A DNA stretch of 64,000 nt from Rosellinia necatrix. Lineage: Eukaryota; Ascomycota; Sordariomycetes; Xylariales; Xylariaceae. Where the stretch lies: contig JAGYVD010000003.1 in assembly GCA_021209875.1 (NCBI GenBank), positions 5,332,001-5,396,000 on the forward strand, given 5' to 3'. This document shows, one piece after another, positions 1 through 11,683 of this stretch. Below the pieces are notes generated by a model, which did no database searches, was not told where the DNA came from, and saw only the letters and a list, made by a program, of their open reading frames with translations. How positions within the stretch are numbered: the stretch's first letter is position 1; each line of letters starts with the position of its first letter. The position numbers were made by a program, and so were the translations under genes.

Positions 1-277
1 CGGCACCAACTCGAGCACCCTAGGCGACATGGACCTCTCTGGCAACATGACGCGCCAGATCGAGATCGAGCTGCCCGCGGAGAACGACGAGCAGCAGATC
101 GCCAACATCGGCAAGCTCGTCGAGGATATGGAGCTTAAGATGCGCAACCTCCTACAAGAGGTGTACTTCGGCAAGGCCAAGGATGTCGTCGGGGACCTGC
201 GGAGCGTGGGGAGCCTGAGCGAGACCGCAAGGGACCGCGAGGCGCAGAAGGATCTCATTGGTAGCATGAGGCGATGA
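1..277 (+). CDS. CAP2: F-actin-capping protein subunit beta, 3' end (partial)
   Basis: The frame is open from base 2 and ends at a TGA at 275-277, giving the last 91 residues of a protein whose 5' part lies outside the window. The segment IANIGKLVEDMELKMRN followed by VYFGKAKDVVGDLRS matches the C-terminus of the capping protein beta subunit (compare IANIGRLVEDMENK and IYFGKTKDIV in animal CAPZB). That tail includes the amphipathic 'tentacle' that binds actin. With the alpha subunit the protein caps actin barbed ends at cortical patches and septa. An in-frame ATG at 29 is internal, because homology continues upstream of it. No intron is visible in this part. The identification rests on remembered family sequence and is firm for so short a piece. 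Confidence 0.88.
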   Translation, partial: GTNSSTLGDMDLSGNMTRQIEIELPAENDEQQIANIGKLVEDMELKMRNLLQEVYFGKAKDVVGDLRSVGSLSETARDREAQKDLIGSMRR

Positions 278-900
278 TGAGTGATGATTTACTAAAGTCC
301 CCCCCTCCCCTCCCCTCCCCTCCCTCTCGCCACATCTTGCCATCGGTCGTTCTAGGAGGGGGACTTTTTGGTGGGGTGTGCAAAGGAGTAAATATTGTGG
401 ATGGGGGGATATGGGCAGGGGTTGAGTTTGATATGGTTTGATAGCTCACGAAACGGTAACGAAGCACGACGAAAAGAGCAGAAGAAAAATAATTGGCGCT
501 ACAAGAACAAGAACAAGAATCACATTACACGACATGAAAGGGGCTGCCCAGTCATCCTTTTTCTTTTTTTTTAGAGAGGAGAAATAAACCTGCTTTTCTG
601 TAGGTAGCAACACGTAGGTGGCTATCTATCCAGATGCGGGTGGCGTGTGCGCTCGATGTTGTTGGTCGATTGGGCTGGACGATTCCCCCTGAGAAAGTGA
701 TAGCCATACCTTTGACAGAAATTGCAACGATTTAAAAGCTATGTTCATTGATGCCTGATGACAATCTCTGCTCACGGTCTATCTACGCTATGTTTTGCCT
801 TGGTCGTGATACCATTTCTAAGGGTGCTTGGGGCTATATCGTTCAATGAAGGAACTACCTACCTGCTACCTACGTGGGGATCATCGTAGGTAGTGTAGGT

Positions 901-1042
901 ATGTATGTAATGTAATGTTATGTAATGTAATGTAATGTTATTGTAAACTAGATGCGGGTGATAAAAAATCTACGCAAACCTAGGTAGGTAGGTAAACCGG
1001 GAGGGTGGATTTGACTCTCATCATCATCATCATCATCATCAT
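901..1042. repeat. Microsatellite cluster: (TAATG)n and (CAT)n
   Basis: Imperfect TAATG/TTATG pentamers run from about 901 to 943. A pure (CAT)8 tract lies at 1019-1042. A GGTAGGTAGGTA run sits between them at 978-994. Confidence 0.85.
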
Positions 1043-1125
1043 ACAGTTTGTTACCCTGCTCATAGAATTTTGGGGCTACGTTCGACGTAGTTTTTATTCA
1101 CGGCTCCGATCACGTACCTGAGAAT

Positions 1126-1168
1126 TAAAAAAATAAAAATAAAAAATAAAAATAAAAATAAAAAAAAA
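1126..1168. repeat. A-rich (AAAAAT)n tract
   Basis: A-rich imperfect repeats of AAAAAT/AAAAT make up an almost pure A/T stretch. Confidence 0.8.
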
Positions 1169-1333
1169 CTTATGTTCCCAAACCAAAAAAAAAACAAAAA
1201 AAAAGGTTTACCCCCTTTCCTTCCAGTCACTCTCCCTCTCCCTCTCCCTCTCGGTAACCCAAAACTCACCCCGAGTCCCGCGCCCGGCATCATCGGATCG
1301 GATCGGATCGAGGGCAAAAAGCGAGAGAGTAGT

Positions 1334-1385
1334 GCATGTATGTATGTACGGTATGCACATACATACATACATACATACATACATA
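1334..1385. repeat. Inverted microsatellite pair (TGTA)n / (TACA)n
   Basis: A GTAT-type run at 1334-1348 is followed eight bases later by a CATA-type run at 1357-1385. The second is the reverse complement of the first, so the pair can fold into a hairpin. Confidence 0.8.
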
Positions 1386-1654
1386 AACGTCAAGGGCAAC
1401 CGGCTCACCCACCCTCCACCCTTCCCCCCTCCTCCCTCCTCCCCCCCAGTCCCCAGGATGACCCCTTCACCCTCGGAGAGAAATATCTGGAATCTAGACC
1501 AGGGAAGGGGAGGGGGGGTTAAGCTATGCTCGTGCGCTCGCTCGCCTGCACTAACACACGCTCTTTCCGGAGAGGGTGGGATTTGATCGTTCGTCTTTGT
1601 TTTTTATCGGCGATGCAGGGTAGGGTAGAGTAGGGCATGGCAAGGCGAGGCAAG

Positions 1655-1722
1655 GCAGGCAGGTTGGTAGGTAGGTAGGTAGGTAGGTAGGTAGGTAGGT
1701 ATTTAGGTAGGTTTGATGTGGA

Positions 1723-1768
<46 letters not shown>

Positions 1769-1782
1769 AGAGGGAGAGGGAG
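1655..1782. repeat. (GGTA)n followed by (GA)n microsatellites
   Basis: A (GGTA) run of about twelve units spans 1655-1712. A (GA) run of about eighteen units begins at 1726 and passes into GGGA/GGGAGA repeats up to 1782. Confidence 0.85.
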
Positions 1783-2548
1783 ATCGGCGGTTGCGCTGCA
1801 CGTTGGTGTCTTGATCCTTGGTCTGGGAGAGGGACATTTCATCCATCGTTGGGTAGGTTATTGTATGTATGTATGTATGTATACACATCCATGTATTTTA
1901 AGTTAGTTATGTAGGTATGTATATCATAATGTTATGTATGTAGGTATTTAGCGGTACGCAGTCTAATATGTATGAATGAAATGTCCTTGTAAAAAAAAAA
2001 AAACTAACTAACTAGTTATCGCGCCGGATATATCCGTCGGATCGACGACGCAGCGCTAGACTGGCTGGCTAGCTGGCTGGCTTTTTGCTGGCGTGCGCGG
2101 ACAACGTTTTTTTTTTTTTTCCTTCCTTTCCTTTTCTTTTCTTTTTGGTCTGCTTTTGTCATGTACAGCCCCCCTGGGCAAATTGAATGAATCGCGCGGC
2201 GGCCGATCCTTTACTGTGGCCCGTGTTGAATTTTTTTTGTAATTATTTTTTTTATTTTTATTTTTTAAATTCTCACCCCCTCGTGTTGGTGGCTGAGTTT
2301 AGGTAATTAGTGTAGAGAGGAGATCTCCGTCCTCGACGGGTAGTGCCGGGAGTATGTAAAGGCTTTTTTTTTTTTTTTTTTTGGCATTGGCATTGGCACA
2401 CAAGGCACGGACTGTCCATAAGGTAGGCAGAGAGGTTGTAACCTACCCGACCGACCGAATTGGTCTCGACGTTGCTCTACGTCGGGAATAGATTAACCCC
2501 CGTGTCTTTGCAGATGCACGTCACGTAGCAGCATGTACGCGCAGTGTA

Positions 2549-2641
2549 TGTAGTAGTAGCAGTCGTCGTATCAGTCGTCGTAGCAGTAGCTGTAGTGGTA
2601 GTTGTAGTTGTAGTTGTAGTTGTAGTTGTAGTAGTAGCGGT
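2549..2641. repeat. Imperfect (GTAGTT)n / (GTA)n repeat
   Basis: GTA/GTC triplets surround a purer GTAGTT hexamer core at about 2592-2634. Confidence 0.8.
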
Positions 2642-2878
2642 AGGAAGAGGAGTAGAATGTAAAGCAGGGCAACGATATATGGAATGCGTTCTCTCATAGG
2701 CCCTGGTTATTTTCGCTCCTTTCGGTGATTAAAATCGAGTTGGTAAGCGCTTTGCATAGGCTACGATATACATATCATTCGTCCGTTTCCTTGTTTTGTG
2801 TTTTGTGTTTCGTGTTTTGTCTCTTTTTGGCCGGACTCGCCCCTTACCTGTACAGGATACCCGAGTGGGTAAATGAGC

Positions 2879-2906
2879 TGTATGTATGTATGTATGTATG
2901 TATGTA
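2879..2906. repeat. (TATG)n microsatellite
   Basis: About seven TATG units. Related TATG/CATA tracts recur at about 1863, 3640, 4605 and 6560. Confidence 0.85.
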
Positions 2907-4630
2907 AGTGTGTGTGATGGCGGTGGAATGTTCCGAATGGGACGTGCGAGATGCTCTCTATTGGTCGCCGACGAGTAAGTTAGCTGCATAGATAGGTCCT
3001 ATCCAGGACCAGATTACCACCTGACAGGCTAGATCGGGGACGTTAAGGTCGGTCTGTGGATGGTCTGGAATCCGGAAAAGGACAGAATCTTCGAAAAAAA
3101 AGGGTCAATACAAGTGAGACCGACAGAGTTTCAGCCGAAAACGTCGACGATGTGCGCTGCGCTGTTCATTGTCGGTACTGTTCGTGATCGGTATTGCAAA
3201 ATGGCGCTGTGGGTAGTGTGTTGTTGCACGACGTCGTCAATGTATCGATCGTATCGAATTGTGTCGTGTCGTGTCAGTGCCAGGTGGGTAAGTCGAGTAA
3301 GTAGGTAGGTATGTATGTAATTGTCTATCTACTGTACTGACAACGGCTGGGATATTAACTACTTGGGGAGATAAATAAAATAACAGACAGACAGATGATC
3401 ACTAATTGCCTCTAGGTCAAGCAGCGTAGACTGACAAACAAGCTTTGTCGCATATTGTTATCCTTATTCGCCTAAATTGCCGTAAAGAGGGCGCTTAGAC
3501 AAGTGATTTGGTAACTTAATTACTCCCTGTCCGGATCTACATACACGCACGCACACATACTCCATACTTACATACGTACACTACATACATACGTATAACT
3601 ATATATATACACGTACGTATATATATATATAATCACATATAAATATACATACATACATACCTAGTAGTTATCAGCCATGTTGTATACCAAGGCAAAGGAT
3701 CGCGGCGGTTCGGGACGCCCGTCGGCTCATTCTTCTTTTCACTCGTTCCTTCGCCCGCGTATATGCAGGGGCGGTCGTTGGCTCTGGTCCGACCTCCGCG
3801 AGTGGATTTAGGTGGGTTCTAACTATCCTCTATAGGTCCAGCTTCACGCCGGAATTGGCACGTTGCATTCTCTCTCTCGCGCTCGCTCACTCACTTACAC
3901 GGGGCGCGGCGGCTGTTGCCCTCGTCAACGGGAGATCAACACGTCGGGTTCTTTAGTCCGTGCGGGTGGTCAAGCGAGAGCGAGCCGAAGAGGAGGAGGG
4001 GGGGGCGGCAGAGAGCGGGAGAGAGAAAGGAAACATGGTGATGATGATGGGAGATTCCTCGTTGCACAAACGACAAGACACATGAGACGGATCCCCCTGT
4101 CCGCTCTCATCTGGCTGCTGCAGCGTTCTCTACAGAACCGACTATTTTTGTCTCACGCAGCCCCCTCTGTCCTCTGTTGGACCTACTCAACTTGTCTCTG
4201 AGCAGCTCGTGTGACGGAGTAATAATACCTCGGTCAGGGAATGTTTGTGTGTATGTCGCATGTCATACCTATAACGCCTACCTCGGTATCACTACTCTAC
4301 CTGTAGTAATACTCCGAGACTGCGAGAATGAACACGTAGTCTAACCAGGGGGGAGGCCAGAGGGGAACTGACCAAAAGGCTTCTGCTAAATGGCCGAAGG
4401 AGTGGCAGATCTGACAGGCCGGGCTATAGATGACGAGATCTTTACTTAATTATGCATACAAGGTAGGTGAGGCGAGCACATCTCCCGCCACCGGAACCAC
4501 GGAATGGACCCGGCCGGTCCAGCTATTGATGAGCTGAGGTTTAGGATCCCTTACCTTTGGGAGATACGTGTATATGACATGCTATAGTACCATCTCTGTG
4601 TGTATGTATGTATGTGTGTGATCGTGTGTG

Positions 4631-4682
4631 CGTGTGTCTGTGTCTGTGCCTGTGTCTGTGTCTGTGCCTGTGTCTGTGTCTC
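4631..4682. repeat. (GTGTCT)n minisatellite
   Basis: Hexamers of GTGTCT/GTGCCT. The tract is open in several frames on both strands and gives artificial dipeptide translations. Confidence 0.85.
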
Positions 4683-5956
4683 TGCCCATAGCCGGCTAAC
4701 GCAACACAGATCAAACCGGCGATGTCACATGCGCCGAAAGAACAGCCGGTCGGAGGCGGGAGTAGCCTCATTTGCGATAATTTGACTAGCTAACCTTGCT
4801 GCTTCTGGCACCGATGGCAGTTTCGGTATTCGTTTAAACAGCGGGAGCCTCGCATGCTGCCGAACACAATTAATTATTGCTAATCCCTTGCTGAAACGGC
4901 TGATTCGGCTGGGGCAGATTGTCGGGAGGCACAACAATGACCCGTGGAGCAGAGCCGTACTCCGTCCCTTACAAGGTGTTGCCCTACGCGGGAGAGCCGT
5001 TCCTTGACTGATACGTGTGGTGAGATTCGGTAAGAATGACAATGATACGATGATACGATAATACGAGAGGAGACGAAGAAAGAAAGAGAAAAAAAAAAAA
5101 AGGAAAAAAGAAAGAAAGTGCAGAATAGGAAGACTTCCCGTACGGGACTGGCTTGGTCCGGCCGAGGCCAGGGCAACCAGCGAGGCTGCGACCCGGGATA
5201 ATTAGGTAGGTAGGTCTCTCTCTCTCTCCCAGACGGGTAAGACGATGTTGGGGAGCCTCAACAAACTTCCATCTGGCTTGGCCTTTCCACTTCCCTATTT
5301 TAGCAGCTGGTTAGGTCGGGTTAGGTGGGTCGATAACGGTGACGATTATGTGACGATCCATCTTTTCTCTTTTCCTGTTCACATGGGAGGGCGGGTAGGC
5401 TGGAAGGTAGGCTGGAAGGGGGAAAGCCTGTCGTGAGGAATAAGAATGAGAGAGAACGGATACGTCAAGACCCGAACAGGCAAAATGGCCGTTTCCCGTC
5501 ATCCGCCCTCGAGAGCGAGGCGGCGTTGTGTACTGTACACAACTAGCAGTCTAGTGTAATTGGCGCGACCGACTAGACTGAAATGCACGTCTGGTCTGGA
5601 GAGTCGTAGGGTCCGTATGTAGTTAGACACCAGCAGACAGGGATCCAAACCGGAAGCGAAGAGGGCGTGTGTGGGTCCTGCATGGAAGGTTTCTAGAAGC
5701 CTTCTGGATGCGGATCCCTAGTCTCGGCCAAACCCCGTACCCCTGGATGCTGTGGAGACTGGCCCCAAACAAGTTTGATTGTCTTCGATGAATGGGTGAC
5801 GGCGTTTGAGGACGCAAACTAAGCTACCTTAGTTCGTTGCTTCGAAGCCCGTTTTTACGAATCATCAATATTGGCTCGCGCCTTGCCCCGACTCCGTTAA
5901 TTAGCGGAAGAAGAACACGTTACACGTCACGGAAGATCAAAAAAGAACAAAAAGAA

Positions 5957-5988
<32 letters not shown>
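5957..5988. repeat. (AAT)n microsatellite
   Basis: Ten or eleven uninterrupted AAT units. Confidence 0.9.
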
Positions 5989-5990
<2 letters not shown>

Positions 5991-7846
5991 GATGACAGCT
6001 TGACTCCTTAACTCCTGTGGCCGAATCCCTTAGCCCAGGATGTGGTGTATGGGGGGGTGTGTGTCATCATGACTGGCGAGAATTTTCATGTCACGCTGGT
6101 CGGGTTATTATTATTAATAATAACAATGGTAAATAGGAATAAAGGCATCAATAATCAGGAGCAAGCCTATGGCACGTAGATAGGCTTTTGACACACGTGC
6201 GATATCACCGTGGCATTTGCGATATAGTCTACCGCATAGTCTACCGCATCTTGGTGTAGTATAGCCTGTGTAGGTAGTGTAGGCAGACCGGGTATCTCGG
6301 GGTGGTGCAGATGTAACCTTCTATCATCCGACTAGGTCGGTTCCATAGTACCGTAGGTAGTCCAAGCCCGGCCGTACTTTCACACCGGGGGAATGGGGAG
6401 GACTAGCGCGAGCCTGGTAGATATTGTGATCGAGCCTTGGGACCATGGATATTGGGCGGACCGGCGGAGGTATCGAACTGGAGAGTATATCGTCTCTGCC
6501 CTGGCGCTGCATCATCTAGATAGATAGGTACATACACTACAATACACATGCATAGATACATACATACATACATACATACCCAGGTAGGCAGTCAACTAGC
6601 CCCCGACCCCCGACCGCATGAACCTGCCCCGAACACAACTGCGCCAAATGACAACCGCGCCCAGTCGACCAGTCGGTCAGGACAACGGGCGAGACACAAT
6701 CGGTTTGGCCACGGCGCAACGCAGGTCCGTCAAGGATAAAACACAGTAATTGTCAGTGATGATGACGCCGTCGCGGCCGCTATCGGACGCCTCGCGCTGC
6801 AAGATGCATCAGGGACAGAGGGTTGATTGCGCGCGTAGCGAGGATGTGGGCGAAGGCCAAGGTTCCCGTCCTGGCCACTCGGGCTTCTCAGAGGCTGCCG
6901 GCATTATCAGGAACGCCTCTTCAACAGGGTTCCGAGCGATGACGAGGCTGGGCCGGGCATCCATTGGATGGTATAGTGTAATACCTACACTACCTCCCTC
7001 GACGCATCCTGGTTGATTGATTGACTGATTGATGGGATGGCTTGGTGTTCCAGAACGCTTCCAGGCATTGGCGATCCTTCGCACGCCACCCTCCTTCATC
7101 CAACGGTCGGTTGTGACTAACTACTACTCTATTAAATCAGAGGCCAACAAACACACTCGCACACACACTACAGATGTATGTATGTTACATAAGTACAGTG
7201 TTATCGGGAAATGACTCCGACTTGTCTCGGACCAGACAAATAGAGCATCTGGGACTCTCAATTGCCTACCTGTGATCCTGTGATATGTAGTGTGCATATC
7301 TCCATGATGATTCATATTCCGTCATGTTGCGACGATCTATCGGATCCATAACTAGCATCTATGCATATTAATTTCCTACTAGACAGGCTTAATGTGCTTC
7401 TAGAAGGAGGAGAAGAAGAGAGAAAAAAGGAGAAAAAAATCACAAACAAATTGAATTCATGATGAAGATGAATGGGCAATCCCTGTAGCGGGCGGTTTCT
7501 CGGAGGTGCGTCGCTAGTGGAGGGAACTAGGTTATGATGCTGCAAGTTAGATGAGAAGGAAAAGAGGAAAAAAAAAAAAAAAAGGGCAAAAGGCGACATT
7601 GGATTGGTTGATCTATATCGTTCTAGAAAACTTCCATTTGCGGCAAGATATCGGGTCCCGATCCCTACTATGTATGCTGTATGTATGCATGTCTATCGAC
7701 AGACAAATAGGCGGGCGGAACTAGCCTTACAGTGTACATTATGTATGTACTTTGTAACCCTCTCCCTGTTTGATATGCAGACTCGGACTCTGAGGTTTGA
7801 TGACGAGGAGTCGGTAGATAGACGTATCTACCTCTTACGTACCGAC

Positions 7847-7896
7847 AACACACACACGAACACACACACGAACACACATACGAACACACACACGCA
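7847..7896. repeat. (CACACACGAA)n minisatellite
   Basis: A CA-rich tract in which CGAA interrupts the CA run about every 12 bases, in four units. Confidence 0.8.
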
Positions 7897-9326
7897 CATG
7901 ATATCATCTCGCGAAAGAGGATGCAGACCTCGGGAGAGTGTCGTATACTACCTGGGTATGTCACAAAAGACACTAATGTGCGGTCGAGACAACCTGGTCA
8001 GTGGTAGAGATGCCGATAGAGCGCCATGGTTGAGCAACACCCTTAGTCTTAATTGCGAATAAACATCAGACGTGGCATGAATCTGAGACGCAAACGCGAA
8101 ACTCGACTATTTCTGCTATTTTCGTCACGCCATCCGGTAATTAGGTAAAAGGAGAGAAAGACGCAAGACACCGATAACTCATATCCATGGCTGTTTGAAG
8201 TTGTATAGGGATATGGCAAACCCAGTCCCACAGCAGTCCCCGAAGGCTTCAAATCAACCCGTCTCGGCTCACTTGCCGTTGCCGTACAGTCCCTCCCTCC
8301 GCTACTCCGCCGCGTCCATGGGAGTCCAGGCAAGTATCCAGGCAAGTAGTGCATGTAAGAGAAGAGAATATTTGCAGATTATCAGGTGGTGGTTCATTCA
8401 TGTGCGCGCGCGCGCGCGGGGAGGCATCCTCTTGCCTTCTTCTCCGCCTTCTCCTTCGTCTCCTTCTTTAACACCCCTGCCCTGGGGCGCCATTCTCGCT
8501 CTTATTTGATTTGATTTTCGGTAGGTCGTATGCAGTACACTATCAGAAGAGTAGGCCAAGGCGGCATGGACAGTACTGTCTACCGCAGTACCCCATCAAC
8601 GTGTCAAGCCGAGTTACATTGTCTAAGTGACTCCGGGGGGAAAATAAGGTACTGTATAATTCGTTGTCTTCCTCCAAGCGCCGGCGTCGTTTTTCTTTAA
8701 TATGTACGACATAGTACCTACCACATCCAGCATGCTAAGCCGTATTTAGATATGTGCCTATATTACCGCTGTCATATATGTAACAGCGGAACGTGAATCT
8801 CCACCTTCCCCTGAAAGCTCGAGGAAGGGATGCTTGCTCATCTTCGGTCATGGCAGGCGCCGTCACAATCGCGTACTACACTACCCAGCCAAAAGTATGT
8901 AGGACAAGATGCGATACAGACCCCTTAGCTGTGGGTGTGGTGGAGGCGATTTCAGTCCTACACTTCGGTACCTCACCATCCACCCCGCTAATCGAGAGAG
9001 GGACGAATCAAAAGCCAACAAATAAAAAAAAAAAAAAATGGAAGCCAAAAAAAAAAGGAAGGAAGGAAGCAGATAGACAGATTCAAGAAGGAATGACTAC
9101 GTTATGTAATATCTACTCGTAGCCTCTAGTATCTTACTACCTGGCTCTACATACTCATTTAACTAAGTCCTACAAATTATTACTATACGGTGTTCATACG
9201 GTAGACGGTACCTCCTCAACAGCTACAGACAGTATTCCTTGGTAACTAACTAGTTATTGTAGTGGCTTAAGAAGAGTGTGTATATGATACGCCTAACTAA
9301 CTGGAGTTGGTATTTCCAAAAACCTC

Positions 9327-9330
<4 letters not shown>

Positions 9331-9362
<32 letters not shown>
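9331..9362. repeat. (CT)n microsatellite
   Basis: About fifteen uninterrupted CT units. Confidence 0.9.
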
Positions 9363-9363
<1 letters not shown>

Positions 9364-10387
9364 ACCCTACACTACCATGTACCTTAGCGCAGGGAGGTGG
9401 TATTATCCCACCTCACTACGTAACTTGTTCCACTGCTGCTAGCTTCTAATTATAATGTGCATACATATGTACATAGTATACAACAGGAGGTACCAAGGTA
9501 TCCCACGTACAGCACATACTTCGAGGTTGTACAAGTACCAGCAAGAGGTGGTCGATGGTTCAGGTAGTGTCGGCTGGATTGCCTGGTGCTTATTTTCACG
9601 CTAATCTCCTTTCTGTTCATCTTGCCGAATACTGGCAACGACCCTCTGGTTCTCTTTCTCTTTTTCTCTTTATGGGCAAGTGCCTCCCGACCCTCCCTCT
9701 CCTCTCGCATCTTTCCCCTCATCGTTAGACCGCACTCCCTAGTCCATATCACACACCCTTTCCTGGCTGGCAGCGCATATTATTCAGTCTATGCTTCAAA
9801 CCATCCACCCTCCACAACAACCACACAACATCTCGAGACTCGGTCGTGTGTAATCCCATATTGGAATATTCCCATCAGCCGAACCTCCTGCAGGCAGACT
9901 AGCCAAGAAATCCTTCCCGTGCTGCCTTCTTGCCTCGCCATCAGCCCGTGGTCTCGACTTATACCCGCCAACCGCCGCTCGCATTGTCCACAGGTCCTCC
10001 ACACCCGTGGCCGACCACACTTCCCTCACTCCCTCCTGGTACTCACGTAGCATCCCCCTTCGCCCCAAAAGACAACGATATGAGCCGATCATAGTCTCAT
10101 AGTCCCGCCAAATTTCTCTAGAGCAAATCAGTGTTTAGCTTCTCGTATTAACTGCCACCCGCCAAAACTTGCTCGTTGTGCCCTTTGCACACACACTCGA
10201 TATACATACATCGCCGTTGGATTTGGCGGCAATTGTTGTTGGACGCCTGGCAGTTTCATTCGATACCCTTTGACCTTGCGAATTGTGAATAGCACATTTC
10301 TCCCGCGTCCTATATTGCGCTGCGCCTCGAAGCGACCGCCCCGTTCCGGCTTAACAGCACGATCTCATCCTACTAGTTCCGTTCGCA

Positions 10388-11683
10388 ATGGCCTCTGAAA
10401 AGCCGGCGGTTCTTATAATCGGCGGCTTGGGATATATTGGCCGATTCTTAGCCAAATATATCCACGACAACAGCCTCGCATCCGAGCTGCGACTCGTTGA
10501 TAAGGTTTTGCCTCAACTGGCGTGGTTGGCCCCCGAGTTCGAAAATGCATGCTCGGCAGCGAATTTTATGCAGGCCGACGCCAGCCAAGAACGTAAGTTG
10601 CTCTGTTGGGCATCAGTTTCTTTGGTGAACCCTTGGGCGCATTGCGCTCTAGCCTATTTATCATACTGACGCTTATTTGGGGTGTTTGTCCAGAAGCCCT
10701 AGCCCGCATATTCGACAGAGCTGACGGCAAACAATGGGATTATGTATTCAACTGTGGCGGCGAGACGAGATATTCCCAAGAGGATGAAGTTTACAAGGTC
10801 CGGTCTTTGGGCCTGTCCCTCGCAGTCGGTAGGGAGGCGGCAAAACGAGGCGTCAAATGTTTCGTGGAGCTAAGTACGGGCATGGTGTATAAACCAAATT
10901 CGTCGCCCAGCAAAGAAGGCGACAAATTGAAACCGTGGAGCAAGATTGCCACCTACAAAGCGCAAGCCGAGACCGAACTATCCAAGATCGACGGGTAAGT
11001 ACTAACTCAACGGGCGGATTTGGGTCACCGAAGACTGACCGATGGCCCAATCGCATAGGCTTAACCTTGTTATCGTCCGGTTGCCTCACGTATACGGGCC
11101 GTATGCATCGCAATGGGTTGCTACCGCACTCTGCTTAGCGCGCGTATACCAGAGCCTAGACGAAGAGATGAAGTGGCTTTGGACCAAGGATTTACGTACG
11201 AACACGGCCCACATCGAAGATGTTACGCGGGCCCTATGGGCGGTTAGTACATGGTTTGACTCTGGCAAAGCCAACTGGGACACGAAAACCATGGGCATCG
11301 TTCCGATATTCAATGTGGTCGACAAGGGCGTTACAACACAAGGCACGGTGGCAGGCATTATTGGTGAAGTATTTGGCATCAAGTGGGAATTCCAGGGCCA
11401 GCTGCTGAGCAACTTTGCGCGCCTCAACATGGACAGCGTGGTGGATGATGTCAACGACGATGTGCTCGGGCCCTGGGCGGACTTGCTTACCGAAGCGGGA
11501 ATCACACGGCCGGGCCCTTTGACTCCCTTCATGGAGAAGGAGCTCTTGAAAGACACTGATCTCAGTATGGATGGTAGCCGGCTCGAGACGGTTGTCGGCT
11601 TCGAGTACAAGAGGCCCGTTATCACCAAAGAACTCGTTCTGGACGTGATTGAAAGCTACAAGACGATGAAATGGTGGCCGTGA
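10388..11683 (+). CDS. NAD(P)-dependent epimerase/dehydratase-like protein (3 exons)
   Basis: The model joins 10388-10592, 10694-10994 and 11059-11683, giving 376 residues. Both introns start GTAAGT and end in CAG or TAG, and the phases agree. The N-terminus carries a Rossmann dinucleotide motif, GGLGYIG (residues 12-18). A later ELSTGMVY strand (127-134) and RLPHVYGP (176-183) are typical of extended short-chain dehydrogenases, such as sugar-nucleotide epimerases and 3-beta-HSD-like enzymes. The usual YxxxK catalytic pair is not obvious: the nearest tyrosine, Y156 in ATYKAQAE, has alanine at +4, so the enzyme may be atypical or bind nucleotide without classical catalysis. I recall similar uncharacterised proteins in other filamentous ascomycetes. 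The substrate cannot be named from sequence. The start is the first ATG of the frame and stands just before the Rossmann strand. Confidence 0.85.

Larger units (their letters stand above)
278..10387. other. 10-kb gene-poor intergenic region rich in microsatellites
   Basis: No open frame here has the composition, splice signals or family resemblance of a real gene. Open frames of 60-150 codons occur on both strands, but they run through simple repeats and give low-complexity translations. The region holds many short tandem repeats of different types (the main ones are listed separately), long A or T homopolymers (for example near 2108, 2366, 5092 and 7569) and GGTAGGT runs. The last 700 bases before 10388 are pyrimidine-rich, as is usual for fungal promoters and 5' leaders. 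Non-coding RNA genes cannot be excluded by reading alone. Confidence 0.6.

Noticed and set aside
1060..1380. Open frames of 100 or more codons on both strands
   Set aside because: They run through (CATA)n, CCCTCT and A-rich repeats; the translations are low-complexity and have no family resemblance.
4541..4785. Frames giving repeated His-Arg or Cys-Val residues
   Set aside because: They are products of the (GTGTCT)n repeat, open in several frames on both strands.
9586..10050. 154-codon plus-strand frame upstream of the epimerase gene
   Set aside because: The frame reflects pyrimidine-rich promoter DNA; the peptide is rich in Ser/Pro/Leu without domain structure, and the real gene starts at 10388.
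11086..11628. 180-codon minus-strand frame
   Set aside because: It is a mirror of the third exon of the epimerase-like gene, whose sense frame carries the conserved motifs.
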